NCBI GenBank assembly: GCA_029207755.1 | Contig: JARCOQ010000005.1 | Coordinates: 45,595,621 to 45,659,620 of the forward strand | Reading direction: 5' to 3' | DNA: 64,000 nucleotides | From: Chamaea fasciata | Taxonomy: Eukaryota; Chordata; Aves; Passeriformes; Sylviidae | Shown here: one piece after another, positions 1 to 11,668 of the stretch | Layout of the letters: the number at the start of each line of letters is the position of its first letter | Position numbering within the stretch: position 1 is the first letter of the stretch | Notes under the pieces: generated by a model | Databases searched by the model: none | Told to the model about the DNA's origin: nothing | Seen by the model: the letters and a program-made list of their open reading frames with translations, nothing else | Made by a program: the position numbers and the translations under genes

Positions 1-760
1 ATAGGACCTTTCAAACACAGTAAGAATCCATTAATTGCAAGGCCTTGCTACTGTGCACCTACATGAGATGGCCAGCTTTTGGATATTCAAGTAATGACCC
101 AGTAGGTGATAACAAAACTACATTGTCATATAGGTGTTGTTTGGAAAGAAACCTAGCAACTCAGAAAATAACAATTCCAGAGAGGGCTGGGTTTTCTCCA
201 TGCAGGACCAAATGAAAGTATTCTGGCTCACCAGAGAACTGTAAGGAAAGGAAGGTATCTACAAAGGTGTCAAAACGTGCATGTAAATGTCAGCTGCAGT
301 TACTTGTTGGGGAGCCTAGGGGGTAACTCAGATGATCAGCCCCTAGCTGTCTAAACTGTGGTCTTAAGAGCTCTTAAAGCTTATTTTGACCGTATTAAAT
401 AAATATGTGTTTATTCTAGTGGGTGCTTAGGCATCTAGTGAACATACTGGTGCTTACACTCTGAATTTAAGTACCTACACCTCAAAATTACACTTCCCAT
501 TTGATGCTACTTTATAATGTCTGGAGAGGGTGTGTTTCATTATCTGATCACTGGTGAAAAATTACAAAAAGCATAAGCTAGTAATATTTAAGGACAACCA
601 GTATAACTGTTGGATATGCATTCATTTGATATTGAATCTATTTACATATATTATTGTTTTCAAATTTTATGAATATAGAGTAGCTGTAGGAACTTGACAT
701 TTTAATGGCAAATAATGATGTAATTTTAAAAATCTCTTTTAAAAACGACTCCTAACCCAG
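1..760. other. Intron of CFAP54 (left part, window edge)
   Basis: The first recognisable coding exon starts at 761 behind the acceptor cctaacccag and needs one base from an upstream exon. The sequence before it is therefore intron, and its donor lies left of the window or was not recognised. I see no open exon with splice sites, no repeat I can name and no RNA gene here. Confidence 0.6.
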
Positions 761-954
761 GACCTGGATCACTTTCTGCAAGAGGTGGACACCTTGGTTT
801 GATTTCTGACACAGGAATTGTTCTGCGCATAGCAGAAATGCATTCCTTCCTTGAAAAAAATTTGTCTGAATATTCAAAGTGTTGTCTTGAGAATTTTCCA
901 GAAGAACTACGTGATGTAGAAGTGCCACTCAGTAGTGCAACTGATTCTTCAGAG
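761..954 (+). CDS. CFAP54: CFAP54 coding exon (first in window)
   Basis: The acceptor is cctaacccag before 761 and the donor is gtaatt at 955. The exon begins with two bases that finish a split codon, then reads PGSLSARGGHLGLISD and continues to SSATDSSE, ending in phase 0. There is no start codon near 799: the frame simply runs through a TTG there. Confidence 0.75.
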
Positions 955-3900
955 GTAATTACGTTCTTTCTAATGTTTCAAAAATATTATACTGGTACTT
1001 CGTTCAGATTCTTGGGAATTCCGATGGTGATATTTCTGGGAGCACTATCGAAGAACGAAATTTTTTATGCAGAGGATCAGTACAAAACCAAAATCAGGTG
1101 CAAACTTGATTATAATTTGCAAACAAATTATGTAGTTAACAAATGCAAATATCCTTCTGTTATTCGTTCCTGCAAAAATAATCTCCATCCCACAGCCAAT
1201 GTATTTAGACCCTAGAAGATTAAGCAGAATGATATTTAAAAAGGTGTTTTTATTGGTTAATAAAGGTGGCTGTTACTCAGTAAGGGCTGAGGTTTTAAAT
1301 CTTGTAAAACTTCATCTTTCATACCAAAACTGTCCTGATGTTGGTTTTTGTAATTTGTATGTACAAGTCACTATATTGTTAATTTAGTCTATAATAAAAA
1401 CATGATTTTTAAAAAATATGTATGTTATATTTTCTCAAAAAATTTGTAAGGTCTTGAAGGCCAATTTTTTTTCACTAATTATCAGCTAGTTAGAAAAGAA
1501 ACCTTTTTAGATCTGTGTCTTGTGAGCAGCCTATTTGAGCTTTGAAGTGTAGGCAGCTCAGAATACATTACTCAGATAAATTTTGAATTAGAATTCTGGA
1601 CTCTACACTGACCTTGGCACCTGTTTTGAACATTGAATAAAATTTGTCTTTGAAGACCCACTGTAAAAATAATTGTCTTCAAAGTCTCTCAATCCCACTT
1701 CCCACATTAATAACTATCCCAACACTAAAAATCTAAATTACAGATTGTAGGAGAAGGGATTATAGGCAACCTCACTCCTGATGAGTCACAGCTGTGTTAA
1801 TTATGGAAAAATAGCCTCTCCCCTGATGAGTCAAAGCTATACCCAACAAGGATAAGTGTGATAAAAGGGTGGGTTGGCTGGAGGACAGATCAAATGAGTT
1901 ATGATTCAGTGGAAGGACTGGCAAAATGGGAGAGAGGGTTGCTGCTGTGAGGAGGTCTGCTGTGAGGTCAGTCTGAGTCTGAAGTTGGAATCTGCAGCCA
2001 GAGTCTGGCTAGGTGAAAGCATGCAGTCAGAGTCTGCAAGGGAAACCTACAGTGGGAGCTTGCTGTAGTCAGTCTGCTGGAGTTGGAGTAAGGATGGCTG
2101 AGTGGTGAGGAAGAATAAACCAGGACCTTTTCACGTTGCATGAACAGGAGTGTGCGTCTCATCTCATTTCTACCTCTAATGCAAGCTCTGCTGCAACAAC
2201 AGATCACTCTCTGTGGCTTTTTTTTTTAGTTATTATATTCAGTATTAGAGACAGGGGAGCCTTGAGGAGGGGGAACTTGGTATATGTCATAAAAACGAGT
2301 AAAAATACTGCTGTGAAAGTAGCTTGTCTAGAATCGGTGAGCTTTCTGCAGTATTGGACAGCATATAATTACTCATTTCCCAACAAAGAGTTCACTGTGC
2401 CACTGAATAAATTATAAATATATGCTATGTGGCATTTATAACAGCCATCATATATCAAAAATTATTTTATTCTGTCTGCTTTTTTTGACATAATTAGTAG
2501 TACAGGATCCTAGAATAATAAGCTTCAGAGCTCACTGTCATGTTCATGATGGGTGCAAGCTGCATAATCGTGTGTTAACTTCACTGTTGTAGACAGCTAA
2601 CAAGCATGAAGCTCTTACTTTTTTTAATTCTAAGATTCATTGATTTTTATCACATTTTTAGAAGCTTTAACTATCCAGAAGGTTATAGATGTTATTTTAA
2701 AAGTGTAACTGTAATTTATTACTGTGAGTTTTAACAGTACAAATAGACATGCTTTTTGAAAGAATGATTTTTACGTACAAAGTTGTTTCGCTTACATCTA
2801 TCTCTGTATTCTATTTTTGACTCTTGAAGGTTTTCTCAGGTCTGCTGACCAAAGAATCCAAATTACATTAGGTCTATAATTAAAATTCTGGGACCTGTAA
2901 AGTTTTTCATGCTTGTTTTTTGTTCTGCTCCATGATAGTAAGTAGGACTGGAAATACTTAACTAAGTTTGTTTTCGGGCTTTTAAGAAAGTTGAATAGAT
3001 AAATATATATGTATGTTATTCAGCAACCAACCAGTTTGACAAAAGCCGTTGTAATGTCTTTCGGTAAAAAGGTTCAATATGAATAGAAACCCAAAGGATG
3101 CAGTTCAGTGAAAAAAAAAAACAAACCATAAAATACATTTAAGAAAGAAATACATAGTATAAAATGGAATTTTAAGAGTTCTAGTTCAGGGGTACAGCAA
3201 AAATTAGGTTCTTCCCATGTCCATAAATGTTTTTTCCTAGTTTTTTTCACAGTCCATGCTAGCAGGATAGTGGGTGGTTCATTACTGAATCAGAAGAGGG
3301 CTGTAGTAGGTAGGTCCTCCATGCATACCCATGGCTTACCATGGGTTATGGCCACTGAGGGCACATCCATGTGCTCAAATTTGACTTCCACATGACTGGG
3401 TTCATGGTTACCTTCACTTCTACTAAAGTTTCATGAGGGATGGTAACTGGCTTAATGGCATAAGATTAGGTTATTGTGAAAAATCCATCTTCTGCGCACT
3501 TGGATTTACTGCCCTGGAGTTGTCATACGCTGAATTTTCTGTAGAGAAAGTAGGTAAAATTCTCCATGTTTTCAGAAATGAACATTCAAGACTTGAAGAG
3601 AACTAACTGCCCAGGGAGCTGTTTTCAGTGTCCACATTTTGGAATCAATGATGGAGACATTAGGACCTTTTCAAATAGCTTCCACATTTCCTGAAAATAT
3701 CACTGTTTGGCCAGTGTTCTCTGCAGATCTGTGTAATACTTAAAAAAAATAGAGATGGTGTGTTACTGTTCAGCTTTTAAATAAAATATTTCACAATTTT
3801 AAGAAAAGGTTTTGTTCAAGAATGAATGTTGGCTGACAGGATTTCTGCATTAATTCCTTGGTGAATGACAGCCAACACTAGCTATTTGATGAATGCCCTG

Positions 3901-6900
3901 CTAATGTTCCATATGTATTTTATAAAAATACTACAAATCCTCACAAATTGATTGAATTTTCAGCAGGTGTCACCCTTTGTTAGGTGTACAGCTGAGAAAA
4001 CAGATAGGTAAATATAAACAAAGCATTATTCTAACATTCAGAATCCTGTTTTAATTATCAATGTGTATACTTGAGAAATAACTTTTTTATCGCTAAGTTT
4101 TGTATCCTCAGTGTGCCAAATAAAAAATTGGAGCCAAACCCATAATGCCGTAATGATTTTAAGTCAAAGGCAACAATCATTGTGACTCTGGGTATCTCTA
4201 AGTCAGCCTACAGATCCTTTCTATTACCTTTTGAAATGTGTCATCACAAGAGCTTTGAAAAGTCTTAACTTGGTAAAAAGAACACTTTTAAAACTACCCA
4301 TGTACCTGAATAAACATATATCTATGCTGGAATGAAAGTCATACCAATTCCAGTAGACACTAGATTAAAACAGATTTTTCCTGTTTCACTACAGAAAATG
4401 TAATTTAAACTTTTATTTCGTGTTTCAGGTGTCTCTTGATGCTAGTGAAATTACATCAGAAGTGTCACGTGTGAGAACTGATTCTCCAGTTTCTGTCATT
4501 GCAGAAGAAGATGAGAGGACAGAGAGTAAGGCAGCAAGTGCTTCGTATAAGGAAATTAACATTCAGTGGTATATTCCTTCTGTGGCAAAGCCATCAAACC
4601 ATACAGAAACCAAGGTATATCCAGAGCAAAGCAGTTCCTTAGGTAGTGGAACAAATTAAGTCTCATTTCCAATGGATATTTGTGTTATGAGTTATCAGCT
4701 TTTTAATCAAATTTTGCTGATAGGAAGAATTTATTTACTCTGCTGCAAACCTGCTCTTTAGAAAAACAGAATGCCCTGACAGTTTTTTTGCTGGCAGGCC
4801 AAAAAAACCACCTTTTTTTTTGCCTGTATAGAGCTTTCAGGCTGTACTGTATTCATGCCTGTTGTAAATCCCTGATGTCTTAAAGACCTCCACTCTAAGT
4901 TTGTGTAGACCTGACTGATATATTCGAATAATAGTTTGGTGGGAGACTCTTGGAAAAGCAAGGATACACTTATACAGGAAAAATGGGATTTTGTGAGTCT
5001 CATTTTACTAAAATATCAGACTGAACATGAAAGATGAAAGAGATGGGAGGGTTGCAGTAATGTGAAAGACTATGACATGGAATTTGTTTTATCTTTACAC
5101 AAGGGAACAATGTGTAGGTAAAATTTCTGCTACAGCAATAAAAATCCAAGATCTCAAACTTTTTGGCATGGCAGATCCATTTCTAAATTTCTATTAAACC
5201 CATTTATTTTTATTAGGAAACTGATAGAAGCCCTGTGAAGTTAATGTAAATAATGCACCTTTTAATATGGTTTTGCAGGTTACTTTAGCATGGTCATACA
5301 GATCAATATAGGACTAGGGACAACTCTTAAAACCAAATAATGCATGAATGCCTTATTCTTGACATTTTCCATATAGTCCAAATATTCAGCTACCATTAGG
5401 AAGCATGTTTTCAACTGCACTAGTAAATTCTTGCAGTGAAAGATGAGAACATTCTATTTAATTTTCTTACAATGATATGGCTTTATTAGATTAGTGAGTT
5501 GTGCACACTTTTTGGATTTAAACCTAGCATGATGCCAGCCATGCTGTCATTGACAGACATCAGGCCAACACTGGGATTTTCATAGTGGCACCAGGGGGTA
5601 TACTTAATTTTCAAACCCATAGTAATTATATCCAATTAAATTGATTAAATTTATTTTAAAACTACAAAAACTGAGTGGAGTACAAATTCATTATGAAGTC
5701 ACACTCCTCTCTTTTTTGAAGGTCAGTTATCTAAGGCTTCATCAGTACACTGTATTTGATATTTATTGTACTCTTATATCACTGAAATAGCTCAGGTCTA
5801 CTGTATTAGTTCAGCCATTCTATCTCTTTTATAGGTTTTGTTGCTTTATGCTTATAATATAAACCCCATCAAGATGAGCGACATCACGGTTTTTAGTCCA
5901 ACATCTGCATTTTCAGGCCACTTGTGGATTCCACTGGCTAGGTAAATAATCACTGACTCTGTCCTGTTATTTCATGCTGTATTAAAGATCAATCAGACAT
6001 TTAGGACGAGAGAAAATAAAGTGCAAAATATCAAAGAGCTGTAAATCTTTAGAAGCATTCATTTTTGCTTTTCAAAGATTTTTGACTTTAAAAACTGTAA
6101 GATGTCGTACACAGTGTTAAACCCATCCAAACAGTTGCTTTTTCAATGCATTCATTAGCATTTTAGTTTGGATTCTTAAAGAACCAAATAACATATGCTA
6201 ATTATATTACACCGGCATAGCAATGTAGCAGATCTGAGAAGCACTCCCAGCAGTTATTCCCATTCTCTCAGTGGATCATCTACTTTCTCCATCCCATATT
6301 ACAACTCTGAGAATGCAAGAATTTTTCTCAGTTGTAGCACCAGACTCTGCCCTTAGTTTTACATCCTATGGCACTTTTCATTATTTCTTCCTTGTCATTC
6401 ACCTGCACTTAAAATTCTTGGAAGTGCTTAATGGGTGGAAGGGAAGAAATAATGGGCAGCCTCTGCCACCCTTGTGCTGGTTGGAAGAAAAAGCCTTTTC
6501 TTAGAGAGGCATTCCTAAAATAATACTTCCCATTTTTAATGTAAAAAGCTAATGCATTCTATAGCTCCACTTTATTAAATGGAAGACTTATTTTTTGTAA
6601 AATTATGAGATCAGTCCTGAAATAAAAGAAAATGTAGAACCTAATCAATATGTAATAAAAGCTAGGTCAGCTTAATTATAACCTGGAAACAACAAATATT
6701 GTTGTTTTGTAACAGCAATAATGAAAAACTTTGTCTTCTTTTAGAATTATTTCTTTAAGGGAGAAATTGTCTGATCTGAAGGAGCAAGTTGAAATATTGA
6801 TGCAAGGTTCTAAGAGCTTTTCAACTTCAGTACCTACAAGTTTTCTTGAGCAAAGTGAAACTTTGAAAATAAGTCCTTCAAATAAACCCAAAATCAGTGA

Positions 6901-9900
6901 TGCGAAAGTGCATCTTGATGAAAAAACAGAAGTAAGTGAGAACAGTTTGGCTCTTATATATGTTTGACTTAAGATGTCTAGTTTGGGGAAATAAATGACA
7001 GGCAACTTGGAAGGCAGACATAAAGGCAGATGTTAAGCTTCCCTCACCTCTTTAAAGAAAAGTTGAAATACTTTCACTCTCTATTTAATATCTAACTTTT
7101 CCTTATATATTGCTTGTAACTTCAGAAAAAAATCTCAGGCATTTTCAACCTTCTACTTGGAAATAAAGGCTACCTCTTTAGTTACATAGGCTTGGAAGTT
7201 GATACCTGATTTATAGTAATCTACATCTGAAAATCCTTGGCAGTGTTAAATTAGCATGGCGATCAACCCAAAAGTGCTTTTTAAACATCAGTTACATATC
7301 TTCAATGTAAAATGGGCAGTGGTGGTTTCTGAAATAAGAGCCTTCTACTAATGCTATTGAGAGATGACTAAAATTGACCCTGAATTTAATTTCATTTTCT
7401 CTATGCCATCTTCCTCTTTTCTTTTTATTAGCAAGGCTGCATATGGTCCACAAGCATATAACTCTCCCCACACACACACACAAAAGGTAATTTCAGAATT
7501 TTCCATGTGCTCTATTTGAGATAATGTCATCAGAGCAGAATGTTGCCACAGCAGAAGTGCTGCTTGATAAATGCCAAGGCAAAATAGACGTTTATTTTCA
7601 AAGTGGGAGACATTTATCATGTGACAGGATTCTCTTTATATCTATTATGTGAAATGATTAATGATGTAGAGGCTGTCATTTTGTCTGATGGATGCTGTGA
7701 AACAGTGACAATTGTGCACCGTGCCATTATTATGAGGCTGTATTTTGACCAGCTTGGAGAACAAATGATATTTTGGCCAATCACTGTTTTCAGAAGGGTA
7801 GATAGAGTTGTCCTTTAGTGGGCATTTCTGATTACCTGAAGGTGTTTGCTCAAACTATCATTAATATATGTCAGTAATTGGTAAAACAATGTTCAGACTA
7901 TTAGTAAGATTAACATGCCATGCATTATATATGTATAAATATCATCTTGTCAGGGTGTTTGTTTATCCTATCTTCAGTAAACACATAGCAAAAGTATGGT
8001 CAGTCACTGGATTTAAAACCTGAACAGGAGCAATTTTGCCTCAGTAGAAACTGCAAGATTTGGGCATTGTGTTTGTACAGGAAACACAACTATTTGTGTT
8101 GTAGAAAATTTATATTCATCAGCTAAGGTTTATTTTGCTGTGACTTCAATTAGAATAACCTAAAACTTGAATATTCTGAAAAATTTTGTAAGGCTAAGTC
8201 ATCTGTTAGCTTATCAGAGGAGACTGATAGTACAGCATATGTTTGTACTACACAGATAATACAAGGTTTTTTTCTTGTTTTATACCATTAGGAAATTGCT
8301 AAAAGGTGTTTTTTTGAAGTCGAAGCACTGCTGTCTGTTGCTCCAGCCCCATCCTCTGAATTAACTGAGGTATGTTGTTCTCATTAAGAGTAAAAATCGG
8401 TTTTCTGAAATAAAACAATCGTTCAATGAAGCTGAAATGTGAATTATACCACTAAGCATAAGCATCTTCCCGTTTTCTTTTTTCCTCATTGTTGGACTCT
8501 GTTTTGGTTTTATTTTATCGTATTTACAAATAAAATACAAATGTGCATGATTGCAAACTGTGAATACCTTCACTGTTCATTAGAATCAACTTTTCATACA
8601 TGCAAAAATGTATTAAAAGGGGATTTTTCCTCACAATGGTTGATAGTCTCATCCATCACTCTCTGGTCATTGTTTACACAGACTCCACTGAATTTCCATG
8701 ATGCAATCACCAAATGTAATTTCTTTCCATTCTTGCATTTTTGCAGTTATTCAGGCTTGATTATTTAATTTTTTTTAGCTTTCTCTGCCTTGCCCATGAC
8801 ATGTTTTGAGAGATAGCATACCATTTTTTTGTCCATGCTGTTGGACAAAACATCTTATTCATCCTGTTAGTCAGTGCAGTCAGTATCCCAGAGGAGACTC
8901 TGGGTACTGGCCCATGGTGGGGAGCAGTGCTGTTCAGTGTTCTTAGCCACCTTGGGGACATCAGGTAAGGACCACAGCTGCCAGGGCTCAAGGAACTCCA
9001 TGGAGGATTCTGGAATCCACTGTAACATATCATTCCCATAGCTAATCCTCAAATATCTTGCCAGTAATTGTTCACAATGGAATGATAATGGAAAAGGCTG
9101 TACTCTTCCAGTCAGAGAGCTCTTCCTACCAGAACAGAATCTGAGTTTTATCTGAAAACAGTTGGGCTAGTGCCTGTTACAGCTGAGAGAATCTGTCATG
9201 CTGTCCTGTGTGTCTGGCAGTCCAGTACCTGAGAGTACATGCTTCCCTTTGATACACATTGCACCATTCTTGCCATCCCTCGTTATCTATACTGAACATC
9301 TCTCTCAAATGACTTCCAGGCCTTCATATCACTCAATCTGGCTTTATCAGTGCATCAGAGTGTGCTCTCAGCCCTTCTGCAAAGCTGTACTTTTCAGAGT
9401 CCCACTTAAGTATCTTCTGTGGTAGCAAGATTTGATAGATTCCTAGGGAAAGGCATAGACAGACTTCCAAAGAATCATGGAAACTTTCTGGAACTGTTTA
9501 AATTCTTGTGAATTCCTTCCACTTTGCCTGCTTCTATTTGTGGATCTATGATGGAAGTGAGGGAGCAGATTTAGTGGTGTTCTTCTATTAAGAATATGAT
9601 GTTTACTGCACTGTTTTATCCTCTCTAAATTCCACAACAAACTAAAATATTTCAACAGGTGGAACATCACAAAGCTTTTCATCATGAAGTTTCAAACACA
9701 AACTTCAAGCTAAGAAGCTTTGAGATATGGTAGTTTTGGTTGAGCAGCTGAAGCCTAATCCTTCAGGTGCTGGATACCTTCGCTCTTCTCTGAAGCTAAC
9801 AGAACTTGTAGGGTGCTTAGCACCTCATTATGGATAGCATATTTCAAAGTAGCATTTCCAGGCTTTCATATAAGTTGTATGTGTGCATTGCCCCGTCTCA

Positions 9901-11076
9901 GCCAGAGACAGAAAGCTCAGGGAGGGACTATGTACACCACAGAATAGTACATTCCTTTGTTTTCAAGCATTCAGAAGAAGGCTACAGATACATTTCTTAT
10001 ATGTAGTTTTTCACCATTTCCCCCCACCAAACACTTTTCTCATCTTCTGGTGAATTAATTGGACAAAGTCAATTCTAATTTGTGGTTCTTGTTTTCTCAT
10101 TGTCTGAGCTGTCACACGTCTATCGTGTTTCCACTTTCTCTTCTTTGATTCTGTTTTTTCTGTCTGTCTTACAGAGCTTTTGATTCAGCCCTGAATTATA
10201 TTTATAAATGGAAAAAGTGCATTTTCATTGAATTATTCATTTAAAATTACTTGACTCTCCATGTTTTAAGAATAAAAAAGGATTAGCCTACTTGTTTTTA
10301 ATGCTATTTAATGAATGGCTATATCCTTGAGGGAGATAAAGGGTAGTGTTTGGAAGATCCAATCTCAAATGTTAGAAGTAAATTTATAAATAAAATAATC
10401 ACATTAAAAATTAACCTCCCTAGGTAGCTTGTTCCAGGCGTCTCTTCCTTCAATTGTTTTTGTTGGTACCTAAATCACTTAAATAGTTCTCCGTGTTTAA
10501 TGGACACTGCCCTCTATTATCATTGCCCTCTATTTCACCTTTTACTGTCAGCTCAATTTCTTCAATTTCTTATCTTAGGAAAAGCCTTCCAAATTACTAA
10601 CCATTCTTGCTGCTCTTCATTTCACCTGCAGATGAACATGATATGAAGAGATCATGATAAACTTTGTGAGCAAGACTGTTCAGAAAGGTTTCCTCCCTTG
10701 AATACTGTTTGACTAGTTTCCTGCTAGAGATGTCATTAACCACAAATTTATATCAAGGCAATAAATATTTCTAACTTACTCACTGGTTGTAGTTCAGAAA
10801 TCTGGCTTTATATGGAAATATTGGTATATATGTGTATGTATATTGGTATATATGTGTATATATATATATCTGTATATTGGTATACATGTACTTTTTGGTA
10901 CCTCTAAGCTTAATAAAGTTATTAATTTACTATTTTTTATTTTATTTTTTCCCTAGATCCCATTTGATGTTACTTTGCAATCAATAACAAATTTGGAAGA
11001 TATGTTTGATCTTGCCAATGGATGTGTAATAACTGAAGGAAGTCTTTTCAATTGGATTGTTTCTCTGCTTCACTAA
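761..11076 (+). CDS. CFAP54: CFAP54 C-terminal part (cilia- and flagella-associated protein 54), six exons, 5' end outside window
   Basis: Six exons at 761-954, 4429-4614, 5835-5941, 6745-6931, 8292-8369 and 10957-11076 join in one open frame of about 290 residues ending in TAA at 11074-11076. The joining phases agree at every junction (0, 0, 2, 0, 0), and every border is AG/GT. CFAP54 is a protein of about 3000 residues in the C1d projection of the ciliary central apparatus, needed for motile cilia and sperm flagella. No catalytic motif is expected in this tail. Visible traits are a Ser/Glu-rich linker (exon at 4429), a hydrophobic segment LLLYAYNINPIK followed by LWIPLA (exon at 5835), and a short charged helix SLREKLSDLKEQVEIL (exon at 6745). 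The assignment rests on gene order, since CFAP54 lies just upstream of NEDD1 on the same strand in human, and on the general character of the protein. I could not align it, and another large gene at this place is the alternative. An exon could be missing where phases happen to fit. Confidence 0.78.
1740..1745 (+). repeat. Target-site duplication, left copy (acagat)
   Basis: The six bases acagat directly precede the TG that opens the LTR at 1746. They recur exactly at 2199-2204 after its closing CA. Confidence 0.75.
1746..2198 (+). mobile_element. Solo endogenous-retrovirus LTR, 453 bp, sense to CFAP54
   Basis: The element starts TG and ends CA and is flanked by perfect 6-bp duplications (acagat), the length usual for class II (ERVK-like) integration. 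Inside are two copies of cctgatgagtca (1777-1788 and 1822-1833), each with an AP-1 consensus TGAGTCA. A TATA-like gataaaag lies at 1860-1867 and a poly(A) signal aataaa at 2114-2119. These stand in U3-to-R order on the plus strand. No internal retroviral region follows, so this is a solo LTR left by recombination. The family name is not assigned. The sequence resembles bird LTRs I know, but I could not search a library. Confidence 0.75.
2199..2204 (+). repeat. Target-site duplication, right copy (acagat)
   Basis: This is an exact repeat of 1740-1745 immediately after the terminal CA of the LTR. Confidence 0.75.
4429..4614 (+). CDS. CFAP54: CFAP54 coding exon
   Basis: The acceptor is tgtttcag before 4429 and the donor is gtatat at 4615. 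The exon has 62 codons, phase 0 at both ends. It reads VSLDASEITSEVSRVRTDSP at the start and INIQWYIPSVAKPS near the end. It is Ser/Glu-rich and probably a flexible linker. Confidence 0.75.
4615..5834 (+). other. CFAP54 intron
   Basis: This is 1.2 kb of AT-rich intron between two phase-0 borders. I see no recognisable gene or named repeat. Confidence 0.6.
5835..5941 (+). CDS. CFAP54: CFAP54 coding exon
   Basis: The acceptor is cttttatag before 5835 and the donor is gtaaat at 5942. It has 35 codons plus two bases (phase 0 in, phase 2 out). It reads VLLLYAYNINPIKMSDITVF, then SGHLWIPLA. The mix of hydrophobic strand and Trp/Pro is conserved-looking and unlike a chance frame. Confidence 0.78.
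5942..6744 (+). other. CFAP54 intron
   Basis: This is 0.8 kb of AT-rich intron. A short open frame at 6271-6504 has no splice context or recognisable motif and is treated as chance. Confidence 0.6.
6745..6931 (+). CDS. CFAP54: CFAP54 coding exon
   Basis: The acceptor is ttcttttag before 6745 and the donor is gtaagt at 6932. The first base completes the Arg codon split from the previous exon, and the exon ends in phase 0. It opens with IISLREKLSDLKEQVEILMQ, a short amphipathic helix, followed by a Ser/Thr/Lys-rich linker. Confidence 0.78.
6932..8291 (+). other. CFAP54 intron
   Basis: This is 1.4 kb of AT-rich intron with a short CA run near 7470-7482. Overlapping frames on both strands around 7290-7820 show no motif or splice logic and are read as chance. 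Confidence 0.6.
8292..8369 (+). CDS. CFAP54: CFAP54 coding exon (78 nt)
   Basis: The acceptor is taccattag before 8292 and the donor is gtatgt at 8370. It is 26 codons, phase 0 at both ends, reading EIAKRCFFEVEALLSVAPAP then SSELTE. It is short, but it joins the neighbouring exons in frame, and skipping it would also keep the frame. Confidence 0.7.
8370..10956 (+). other. CFAP54 last intron
   Basis: This 2.6-kb intron carries two overlapping minus-strand frames at about 8761-9052 with protein-like composition but no recognised family. They may be a decayed repeat or retrocopy. A TA/TG-rich simple repeat lies at 10803-10895. I see nothing else. Confidence 0.55.
10803..10895. repeat. TA/TG-rich simple repeat
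   Basis: The segment tattggtatatatgtgta is repeated with variation and followed by a TA run. It is a microsatellite-like stretch just upstream of the last CFAP54 exon. Confidence 0.8.
10957..11076 (+). CDS. CFAP54: CFAP54 terminal coding exon
   Basis: The acceptor is ttttccctag before 10957. There are 39 codons and a TAA stop at 11074-11076. The exon starts IPFDVTLQSITNLEDMFDLA and ends FNWIVSLLH. It reads as the C-terminus of the upstream gene on the same strand as NEDD1. Confidence 0.78.
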   Translation: MPFDVTLQSITNLEDMFDLANGCVITEGSLFNWIVSLLH

Positions 11077-11662
11077 ATGCTATTTTGCAATAGCTTAATC
11101 AGTTAGTAGCTGAATGTTACAGACTTAGACTTAAGTTCTAATGTTAATGTAACAACTTCATTAATCACACCAGGATTTGGCTCCTGTTATGTTTTATAAT
11201 TTTCACTTTTAGCTTATTTCTAATTATTTAAGCATTAATAGTTTTAAAATTTAAAATATTTTTAAGGAATTTAGTATTTTATAGGTAGTTTCTTTCTAAG
11301 AGGATTTTCTAGCTTTTCAATAATTTCTTATTGTTTAGAAAAGCTGAATAGGTTTGTAGCCTTCTAGCTCCCGCTAATAGATATTCTTTTTTTCCCTGAA
11401 GTTGTATTCTCATCAGCAGTTTTTAAATTGCTTTTGCAGTTATCAAAAGTTGGTATTGTTTCTGAAGTTGAGAATTTTTGGGGCGGCTAAAATCATCACT
11501 GAGTTTGTTCTTTTATTCATCTGCTTGGAAATGAGCATTTCAGGCTGTTGAGGGTGCAAGTGATAATTCAGATGTCTTCATAATTTCAAAGCATTTTTTC
11601 AAAAAACAAACAAAACCCCCAGAACAAATGAACAACCGCCCCCCCAACAAGGCAGTACAAAG

Positions 11663-11668
11663 AATAAA
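11663..11668 (+). terminator. Candidate poly(A) signal of CFAP54
   Basis: This is the first canonical aataaa I see after the stop, about 590 bases downstream. The following sequence is not strongly GU-rich, so the true cleavage site could be elsewhere. Confidence 0.35.

Larger units (their letters stand above)
955..4428 (+). other. CFAP54 intron with inserted LTR and a decayed coding-like patch
   Basis: This 3.5-kb intron separates the exons ending at 954 and starting at 4429. It contains the solo LTR at 1746-2198. On the minus strand, about 3180-3700 has stretches that look like former coding sequence broken by stops and frame changes. The rest is AT-rich and featureless to me. Confidence 0.6.

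Noticed and set aside
799..1215. A free-standing 138-codon gene starting at 799
   Set aside because: The first codon is TTG, not ATG. The real exon starts at 761 and ends at the donor at 955, and the remainder is intron read-through.
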